This document shows positions 1-4,471 of a stretch of 6,750 bases of DNA, piece by piece. A model generated the notes under the pieces. That model had not been told where the DNA came from, ran no database searches, and saw nothing but the letters and a program-made list of their open reading frames with translations. Position 1 is the stretch's first letter. The number at the start of each line of letters is the position of its first letter. This DNA comes from Rickettsia typhi (GTDB taxonomy: Bacteria; Pseudomonadota; Alphaproteobacteria; Rickettsiales; UBA1997), in NCBI GenBank assembly GCA_945888585.1, contig CAMDAI010000069.1:1-6750 (forward strand), read 5' to 3'. Position numbers and translations under genes: made by a program.

Positions 1-342
1 GAATCAAAGGATCATCCTAATGTTGAGGAAGTTTTTAATCGTGCTTCTAAAATTAAGCCAAATATTGGAATTGCTACGGTTTATCGAGCTGTAAAGGTTT
101 TTGAAGAAGAAGGTGTTATTGCTAAACATGATTTTGGCGAAGGGAAGGCAAGATATGAAGAACTTTACGAAGATGATCATCATGATCATTTGATTGATAT
201 TAAAAGTGGCAAAGTAGTGGAGTTTTTCAATGATGAAATTGAACAATTAAAAGAAAAAATTGCCGCGAATTTAGGCTATAAAATGGTTGGACATCGTCTT
301 GAACTATACGCAATTCCATTTGATAATAATTCAAAAAAATGA
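1..342 (+). CDS. Fur-family metal-responsive repressor, 3' part (N-terminus outside window)
   Basis: This is the C-terminal 113 residues of a Fur-superfamily regulator, a dimeric DNA-binding repressor of metal-homeostasis genes that acts in the cytosol. The winged-helix end is visible as IATVYRAVKVFEEEGVI (residues 25-41 of the fragment), the recognition-helix region of Fur. It is followed by HDFGEGKARYEE and the metal-binding HHDHLID (residues about 60-66), then GKVVEFFNDEIEQL and the closing HRLELYAIP. Compared with full-length family members about 25-30 N-terminal residues are missing, simply because the window starts inside the gene. The CxxC pair that in E. coli Fur follows HHDHLI is absent: the residues here are DIKS. 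That is typical of alphaproteobacterial Fur, Mur and Irr proteins, so the metal (iron, manganese or haem) cannot be assigned. The TGA stop overlaps the next gene's ATG as ATGA, which suggests translational coupling. Confidence 0.93.
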   Translation, partial: ESKDHPNVEEVFNRASKIKPNIGIATVYRAVKVFEEEGVIAKHDFGEGKARYEELYEDDHHDHLIDIKSGKVVEFFNDEIEQLKEKIAANLGYKMVGHRLELYAIPFDNNSKK

Positions 343-1175
343 TCGAAGAAATCTTAAAAAATCATATTTTGTTTGAAGGTGTGAATAATTCTGCTAAATT
401 TGCTTCATTTTTAACTAGTTTATATCGCATTGAGCTTTTTAAAAATGGTTTAGACTTAATCTTAACTAAGGTTAGAAGTTCCGAATTAAAGTTTGAAGTG
501 AAAATTATTAAGGGCTGGGACACTAATGTTGGGTGTTATTTAACCGAACAAGATAAAATTTATAATAAATTGATTGGTTTTTGTTCTCCTAAATTAAAAC
601 ATAAAATAATCTTAAGAAATCTGGTAACTAATGTTATGGCTCATGAGATGGCTCATGCCTTAGAAGTGGAAAGTGGCTTGGTATTAAATGATGATTTTAG
701 AAAGGCAGTTGGATTTGACATGAAAGATCGTGAGGCTAATAATTTAGGGCTTAGATCTGCAATTAAAAGAGTGATGGTTGAAGGAATAAAACCATATCCA
801 AAACATCAGATTATTTCTGAATTATTTGCTAGATATTTTGAAGTGTTAAGCGTTTCCAGAAATGTTAATTTAAGCGGTGATTTTGATACTAAGGATGTAA
901 CTGAATTTTTTGCCAATAGTACTAAGTGGATAGAAGAAATATTTAATCCAGCAATTAAATCAAAAATTGATCAAGATATTGCTAATTATACTAGAAAATT
1001 AATTGATAATGATGAAATTAAAGTAGAAAAAAAATTTACCGATAAAATAGATTCATTTTACAAAAAAGTTGACAGTGCCGGTAATAAAACCTGGTCTTCT
1101 AATACTGGATCTAATTTAGATTGGCAAAAAAGCTGGGAAAAACATCAAGAAATTGAAGATAAAAACAAAAAATAA
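339..1175 (+). CDS. Putative zinc metallopeptidase (HExxH), unrecognised family
   Basis: This 278-residue protein carries one clear motif, AHEMAHALE, giving an HExxH zinc site at H102-E103-x-x-H106. A second acidic, well-formed helix, SELFARYFE (about 160-168), could supply the third ligand (E161 or E168) as in gluzincins; that is inference. Residues 60-67 (WDTNVGCY) and 78-83 (LIGFCS) may form strands beside the active site. No signal peptide or membrane segment is seen, so a cytosolic protein is likely. The C-terminal 60 residues are Lys-rich and probably flexible. The start is chosen because ATG overlaps the Fur stop (ATGA) and no Shine-Dalgarno is present, as expected for coupled translation. 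I do not recognise a named family. An intracellular peptidase with unknown substrate is the best reading; catalytic activity is unproven. Confidence 0.8.
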   Translation: MIEEILKNHILFEGVNNSAKFASFLTSLYRIELFKNGLDLILTKVRSSELKFEVKIIKGWDTNVGCYLTEQDKIYNKLIGFCSPKLKHKIILRNLVTNVMAHEMAHALEVESGLVLNDDFRKAVGFDMKDREANNLGLRSAIKRVMVEGIKPYPKHQIISELFARYFEVLSVSRNVNLSGDFDTKDVTEFFANSTKWIEEIFNPAIKSKIDQDIANYTRKLIDNDEIKVEKKFTDKIDSFYKKVDSAGNKTWSSNTGSNLDWQKSWEKHQEIEDKNKK

Positions 1176-1194
1176 TCTACTAATTTTCAATCGT

Positions 1195-1205
1195 TATAAT
1201 CAAAA
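1195..1205 (+). promoter_or_regulatory. Possible leaderless promoter for thrB (-10 box)
   Basis: A perfect TATAAT lies at 1195-1200, only 5 bp before the thrB ATG at 1206. Transcription normally begins about 7 nt after the -10 box, which would place the first base at 1206-1207 and yield an mRNA with essentially no leader. No good -35 hexamer is found 16-18 bp upstream (1171-1178 is AATAATCT), so the promoter may be weak, or thrB may instead be read from upstream through the 30-bp gap. Confidence 0.4.
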
Positions 1206-2180
1206 ATGGCCGTTTATACAAAGTTAATTTCTGAAGACATTACTCAGTTTTTAAAAAATTATCAGATTGGAAATTTAATTTCATTTCAGGAAATTATTGA
1301 TGGAATTGATAATTCAAATTTCATCATAGTTACCACTTCGGGCAAATTTATTTTAACTATTTTTGAAAGCCGAATTAAAAAAGATGAATTGCCATTTTTT
1401 ATGAATTTAAAATTACATTTGGCTAAAGAGGGAATCTGTTGTCCTGAACCAATATCAAATAGTTTTGGTGCCTCAATAACTAAAATTAATGGTAAATCTG
1501 CTTCAATTGTAACCTTTTTAAGTGGATCTACTTTAAAGCCAAAAGAAGATGGTTATTATAATAATATTACTGATAAGCACTGTTTTGAGATTGGTCAAAT
1601 TTTGGCCCGACTTCATTTGGCGGTCAATAGTTTTAAAGGTTCTAGAAAAAATGACTTAGGAATTTATGATTGGAGAAATTTATTCAATAAGATTTCTGTA
1701 GATATTGGAAATTATAAGAAAGATTTAGATAAAGAAATAAAATCTTATTTAGATCTTTTAGAGAAAAAATGGAGCCATGAATTACCAGGTGGTGTTATAC
1801 ATTCTGATTTATTTCCAGATAATGTTTTTTTCAATCAAAAGAATGAACTGAGTGGTGTGATTGATTTTTATTTTTCGGCTAATGATTTTTTTATTTATGA
1901 TTTAGCAGTGGTTATTAATGCCTGGTGTTTTGATGAAAATAATGATTTTATTAAATCTAGAATGAATGCAATTTTAGGGGGATATGAAAAAATTCGTAAA
2001 TTACAAAAAAATGAGGAAGAATTTCTAAAAATTGCTCTAATCGGTGCAAGTTTAAGATTTTTACTAACTAGATTTTATGACTTATTTCACAGCAAAAAAA
2101 ATTCTTTAGTTAAGATTAAAAATCCAGAAGAATATTTAAAAAAAATCCGTTTTTTTATTTCAGAATTAAAAAATTCTTGA
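1206..2180 (+). CDS. thrB: Homoserine kinase (kinase-fold type)
   Basis: ThrB phosphorylates L-homoserine with ATP to O-phosphohomoserine, the step before threonine synthase, in the cytosol. At 324 residues it has the usual length of the alphaproteobacterial type, which uses an aminoglycoside-phosphotransferase-like fold rather than the GHMP fold of E. coli ThrB. Visible features are the N-terminal MAVYT typical of this family, the nucleotide loop GIDNSNF (33-39), ITFLSG-like IVTFLSG (101-107), the catalytic loop GVIHSDLFPDNVFF (196-209; H199, D201, N206) and the metal-binding D220 in VIDFYF, followed by YDLAVVINAWCF (231-242). The start is well supported by the family N-terminus. No other threonine gene is in the window. 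The stop codon overlaps the -35 box of the rpsL promoter, so the two units are packed tightly. A choline-kinase-like role is the main alternative but fits less well. Confidence 0.93.
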   Translation: MAVYTKLISEDITQFLKNYQIGNLISFQEIIDGIDNSNFIIVTTSGKFILTIFESRIKKDELPFFMNLKLHLAKEGICCPEPISNSFGASITKINGKSASIVTFLSGSTLKPKEDGYYNNITDKHCFEIGQILARLHLAVNSFKGSRKNDLGIYDWRNLFNKISVDIGNYKKDLDKEIKSYLDLLEKKWSHELPGGVIHSDLFPDNVFFNQKNELSGVIDFYFSANDFFIYDLAVVINAWCFDENNDFIKSRMNAILGGYEKIRKLQKNEEEFLKIALIGASLRFLLTRFYDLFHSKKNSLVKIKNPEEYLKKIRFFISELKNS

Positions 2181-2214
2181 CTGTCAAATTTATATAAATA
2201 AAATCCACCACTCC
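2177..2214 (+). promoter_or_regulatory. rpsL-rpsG promoter with C-rich discriminator
   Basis: TTGACT (2177-2182) and TAAAAT (2199-2204) are separated by 16 bp, a good sigma-70-type match. The six bases after the -10 box are CCACCA, followed by CTCC at 2211-2214, where transcription should begin. The -35 box overlaps the thrB stop codon. The expected leader of about 55 nt contains a small stem, AACTC (2219-2223) with GAGTT (2233-2237), and no Shine-Dalgarno sequence. The -10, discriminator and start pattern recurs before and after fusA. Confidence 0.7.
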
Positions 2215-2265
2215 AAAAAACTCGCTTATGTAGAGTTAATTAATTAAATTTTTGAATATTTTAAG

Positions 2266-2637
2266 ATGCCAACCGTAAATCAATTGGTTAGAAAGCCAAG
2301 AGTTAAACAAACTAGAAAAAACAAAGTTCCGGCTATGAAGGCTTGTCCTCAAAAAAGAGGCGTTTGTACACGTGTTTATACAACAACTCCTAAAAAACCA
2401 AACTCGGCACTTCGTAAAGTTGCTCGTATTAAATTAACTAATGGTTTTGAAGTTATTGCATATATCCCAGGTGAAGGACATAATTTACAAGAACACTCCG
2501 TGGTTACTATCCGAGGTGGAAGGGTAAAAGATTTGCCGGGTGTACGTTATCATATTGTTAGGGGTTCTCTTGATACTCAGGGTGTTAAGAATAGAAAACA
2601 GTCAAGATCTAAATACGGTGCACAAAAGCCTAAATAG
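2266..2637 (+). CDS. rpsL: 30S ribosomal protein S12
   Basis: S12 sits at the decoding centre of the 30S subunit and controls accuracy of tRNA selection. The 123-residue product has the normal bacterial length. It shows the diagnostic [14 protein letters not shown] loop (42-55) and [13 protein letters not shown] (84-96). K43 and K88, whose replacement gives streptomycin resistance in other bacteria, are both the wild-type residue. D89, the position methylthiolated by RimO in E. coli, is also present. It is the first gene of an rpsL-rpsG unit with its own promoter upstream. Unlike many alphaproteobacteria, rpoC is not directly upstream; thrB is. The ATG is preceded by TTTTAAG with no properly spaced Shine-Dalgarno. 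The identification is essentially certain. Confidence 0.99.
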   Translation: MPTVNQLVRKPRVKQTRKNKVPAMKACPQKRGVCTRVYTTTPKKPNSALRKVARIKLTNGFEVIAYIPGEGHNLQEHSVVTIRGGRVKDLPGVRYHIVRGSLDTQGVKNRKQSRSKYGAQKPK

Positions 2638-2643
2638 AAACAA

Positions 2644-2663
2644 TTAAAATTAAGAATTTTTAA
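2644..2663 (+). other. A+T hairpin in the rpsL-rpsG spacer
   Basis: Within the 35-bp spacer, AAAATT, AAG, AATTTT form a short inverted repeat that extends by TT on the left and AA on the right. It is weak because it is all A-T. It includes TTAAGAATTTTTA (2650-2662), which recurs exactly in the fusA leader (4434-4446). In E. coli the rpsL-rpsG spacer is the S7 feedback-repression site. This spacer is much shorter and I cannot recognise that structure in it. Confidence 0.3.
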
Positions 2664-2672
2664 GTAAAAACA

Positions 2673-3140
2673 ATGAGAAGAAGAGCAGCTCCCAAAAGAA
2701 AAATCATCCCAGATGCTAAATTTGGTGAAATTATTGTCACTAGATTTGTTAATCGTTTGATGGATGATGGTAAAAAGTCAACTGTAGAAAAATCAGTTTA
2801 TGAAGCTTTTGAATTAATCGAAAAAAAGCTTAAAAAAAGTGGCTTAGAAGTCTTCAAGGAAGCTATGAATAATATAACTCCAAGAATTGAAGTTAGATCA
2901 AGAAGAATTGGCGGTGCAACTTATCAAATTCCAGTTGAAGTTTCCGATAGAAGAGGTTCTGCGTTGGCTTTAAAATGGTTAAAGACCGCTATTGAAAAAT
3001 CTTCCGGTAAAAATTTAGCTGAAAAAATCTTTTCTTCACTAGCTGATAGTATTGAAAACAAGGGATGGGCTGTTAAAAAAAGAGAGGAAGTATTTAAAAT
3101 GGCTGAAGCTAATAAAGCCTTCGCTCACTATAGATGGTAA
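2673..3140 (+). CDS. rpsG: 30S ribosomal protein S7
   Basis: S7 is a primary 16S rRNA-binding protein that nucleates assembly of the 30S head and lines the exit site. The 155-residue product is the usual size. It begins MRRRAAPKRKIIPD and contains the conserved segments FVNRLMDDGKKSTVEK (25-40), NNITPRIEVRSRRIGGATYQ (66-85; a core rRNA-binding region) and MAEANKAFAHYRW at the C-terminus. It lies 35 bp after rpsL and should be co-transcribed with it. The ATG has no Shine-Dalgarno; the preceding bases are AAGTAAAAACA. In most bacteria fusA follows immediately. Here an unrelated gene and a 276-bp spacer intervene. S7 is the translational repressor of the str operon in E. coli; whether that holds here is unknown. 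Confidence 0.99.
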   Translation: MRRRAAPKRKIIPDAKFGEIIVTRFVNRLMDDGKKSTVEKSVYEAFELIEKKLKKSGLEVFKEAMNNITPRIEVRSRRIGGATYQIPVEVSDRRGSALALKWLKTAIEKSSGKNLAEKIFSSLADSIENKGWAVKKREEVFKMAEANKAFAHYRW

Positions 3141-3177
3141 ATCTTTTCTAAGGCTTCCAAGCAAGATTATGTTTTTT
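3140..3177 (+). terminator. Weak candidate terminator after rpsG
   Basis: AATCTT (3140-3145) can pair with AAGATT (3163-3168), with an inner GCT/AGC pairing at 3153-3162 and a bulge. A run of six T follows at 3172-3177. The stem is imperfect and A+T-rich, so this is only a possible rho-independent terminator. Its position directly after the rpsG stop, before an unrelated gene, is what makes it plausible. Confidence 0.35.
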
Positions 3178-3270
3178 GTGTCTTAACATATTACAGCATC
3201 ATTTCCAATACGGGGAATCCATATTATAAAATACCATATCGATTTCATCTATTTTGGTAAATTTTATTTC

Positions 3271-3288
3271 TGTTTGATATTTCAAACA
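3271..3288. repeat. Perfect inverted repeat, 7-bp arms
   Basis: TGTTTGA, TATT, TCAAACA forms a perfect 7-bp stem with a 4-nt loop in the rpsG to propeller-gene spacer. It is not followed by a T-run on either strand in the way a terminator would be (the nearest + strand T-run starts at 3303). It may be a protein-binding palindrome or part of the coding remnant on the - strand. Confidence 0.4.
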
Positions 3289-3332
3289 AATATTTAAACC
3301 TCTTTTTTTATGAGTTTTGTAGTCATAAAAAT

Positions 3333-3362
3333 GTAATTCCTGAATTAAATTTAGGAAATTAC
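3333..3362. repeat. Imperfect inverted repeat, 12-bp arms
   Basis: GTAATTCCTGAA (3333-3344) pairs with TTTAGGAAATTAC (3350-3362) around a 5-nt TTAAA loop, with one G-T wobble and one bulged A. It ends one base before a TATAAT box at 3363-3368, so it overlaps the expected -35 region of the propeller-gene promoter. An operator-like role is possible but unproven. Confidence 0.4.
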
Positions 3363-3368
3363 TATAAT
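3363..3368 (+). promoter_or_regulatory. Candidate -10 box for the propeller gene
   Basis: A perfect TATAAT lies 48 bp before the ATG at 3417. There is no convincing -35 hexamer 16-18 bp upstream; that interval is filled by the inverted repeat at 3333-3362. Unlike the rpsL and fusA promoters, the following bases (TAAATA) are pure A+T. Transcription would start near 3375. Confidence 0.35.
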
Positions 3369-3384
3369 TAAATACTGCTTTAAT

Positions 3385-3420
3385 ATGAAAATATCTAAGT
3401 TTTTTTTATTCCTTGTATGA
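3385..3420 (+). CDS. Possible 11-codon upstream ORF
   Basis: ATG at 3385 opens a reading frame for MKISKFFLFLV, ending in TGA at 3418-3420 that overlaps the propeller-gene ATG as ATGA. The peptide is hydrophobic. It contains a run of eight T (3400-3407). A ninth T would fuse this frame to the downstream gene with no intervening stop. No Shine-Dalgarno precedes it, and chance is a fair explanation in A+T-rich DNA. Confidence 0.2.
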   Translation: MKISKFFLFLV

Positions 3421-4385
3421 AGCAAATCAAATTTAATATTTTTACCAAAAAAATATCAGAAAAAATCAAAAATATTATTGATAAATTATTTTATTATGAG
3501 CTTTGGGGCGTTGGTATTGTTGAAGCTAAGATCGAAGAGTTTTTAAAAAAAGAAGACATAGCAATTAAATGGTTAAAATCAGAAAAATATAAATTTTATC
3601 AATTTTCTGCCGATCCATTTGATTTTAAATGGAATGATGGTCAACAATATATTATTTATGAAAAATTTGATTATCGCAGCAAAATTGGTGATATTGCTGT
3701 ATCAAAATTAGATAATAAGTTTAATTTAATAGAAGAAAAATTGGTAATTTCCGATCAAATTCATAGTTCTTATCCTTATATTTTTTTAGATCAAAATCAG
3801 TTTTATATTTTAATTGAAAGAAACAAATCTAATTCCCTAAATTTATACAGGATGGATGCTCCTGACAAATTAATCAAAATTAAAACTTTATTAAATAATG
3901 CGCGCATAATTGATCCAACCATTATCAAACATGATAATATTTGGTGGTTATTTTTTACCTCTTATGAGGCCGGAGATGACAAATTACAAATCGCTTATAG
4001 TGATGAATTATTATTAGATTGGGAAATGCATCCACAAAATCCAGTTAAAACTAGTAATAGATCTTCCAGATCGGCTGGAACCCCTTTTTTATTTGAAGGA
4101 AATCTTTATCGTCCAGCACAAAATTGTAGCAAATATTATGGTGGATCAGTAATTATTAATAAAATAATAAAACTATCAAAAATAGAATTTGTTGAAGAAG
4201 AATTTAAAGAAATTTTACCTAGAAAATATGATGAATATAATTTGGGAATTCATACAATTAGTGCTTTTGGTGACATAACTTTGGTTGATGGCAAAAAAAG
4301 AAAATTTACTTTGTTTAAAATAATTATTTCTTTTTATAAGGGTTTTTACAAAAGACTAAAGAAGTCCAAAAATAATTTCTTGTAA
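3417..4385 (+). CDS. Beta-propeller protein similar to GINT1 N-terminal domain (glycan-related)
   Basis: The 322-residue product resembles the five-bladed beta-propeller domain found at the N-terminus of plant glucosamine inositolphosphorylceramide transferase 1 and in many bacterial proteins of polysaccharide gene clusters. Matching features, in order, are ADPFDF (65-70), GDIAVS (91-96), HSSYPYIF (116-123), E134, a D167PT segment, WWLFFTS (176-182), YSD (194-196), SAGTPFLF then YRPAQNCSKYYGG (231-243) and LGIHTIS (276-282). These acidic and His residues recall GH43-like propellers, but I cannot claim hydrolase or transferase activity. No signal peptide or transferase domain is seen; the C-terminus is Lys-rich. 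It is the only non-translation gene between rpsG and fusA and is visibly richer in A+T codons than fusA. No Shine-Dalgarno is present and an in-frame TAA at 3396-3398 blocks earlier starts. The family call is from memory of motifs. Confidence 0.75.
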   Translation: MKQIKFNIFTKKISEKIKNIIDKLFYYELWGVGIVEAKIEEFLKKEDIAIKWLKSEKYKFYQFSADPFDFKWNDGQQYIIYEKFDYRSKIGDIAVSKLDNKFNLIEEKLVISDQIHSSYPYIFLDQNQFYILIERNKSNSLNLYRMDAPDKLIKIKTLLNNARIIDPTIIKHDNIWWLFFTSYEAGDDKLQIAYSDELLLDWEMHPQNPVKTSNRSSRSAGTPFLFEGNLYRPAQNCSKYYGGSVIINKIIKLSKIEFVEEEFKEILPRKYDEYNLGIHTISAFGDITLVDGKKRKFTLFKIIISFYKGFYKRLKKSKNNFL

Positions 4386-4417
4386 ACTTAGTTTTCAACT
4401 CTATAATACTCGCCTCC
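4380..4417 (+). promoter_or_regulatory. fusA promoter with C-rich discriminator
   Basis: TTGTAA (4380-4385) and a perfect TATAAT (4402-4407) are 16 bp apart. The next six bases are ACTCGC and then CTCC at 4414-4417, the expected start of transcription. The -35 box overlaps the stop codon of the propeller gene. The arrangement closely mirrors the rpsL promoter. It implies a leader of about 58 nt for fusA, containing TTAAGAATTTTTA (4434-4446) shared with the rpsG leader. Confidence 0.72.
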
Positions 4418-4471
4418 TTTCTTGAGTAGAAACTTAAGAATTTTTATAATCATCCAAAAACTTTATTAATT

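Larger units (their letters stand above)
3148..3405 (-). pseudogene. Possible decayed gene fragment, unrecognised
   Basis: The 276-bp gap after rpsG contains a - strand frame open for 68 codons from 3405 to a TGA at 3199-3201. The same frame is then open for 16 more codons to TAG at 3148-3150. It has no start codon near its 5' end. The translation looks protein-like rather than random: mixed aromatic, acidic and basic residues such as LIQELHFYDYKTHKKRG and KIDEIDMVFYNMDSPYWK. The TGA would be a nonsense mutation if this is a relic, since TGA is a real stop elsewhere in the window. I recognise no family. It could be the end of a gene that arrived with the neighbouring beta-propeller gene and then decayed, or chance in A+T-rich DNA. 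It overlaps the suggested rpsG terminator. Confidence 0.27.

Noticed and set aside
4..246. 80-codon open frame on the - strand opposite the Fur gene
   Set aside because: It is a shadow of a clearly conserved Fur coding frame, with a low-complexity Phe, Asn and Ile-rich translation.
1003..1022. GATAATGATGAAATT, resembling half of a Fur box
   Set aside because: It lies inside the metallopeptidase coding sequence and is common by chance in A+T-rich DNA.
3148..3201. TGA read as tryptophan, extending the - strand frame after 3199
   Set aside because: fur and thrB both end at TGA at natural C-termini, so TGA is a stop here. A nonsense change in a relic is a simpler explanation.
4408..4428. ACTCGC...GAGT hairpin shared by the rpsL and fusA leaders
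   Set aside because: In fusA the ACTCGC lies between the -10 box and the predicted transcription start, so it would not be in the RNA. The shared bases are better explained as promoter discriminator sequence.
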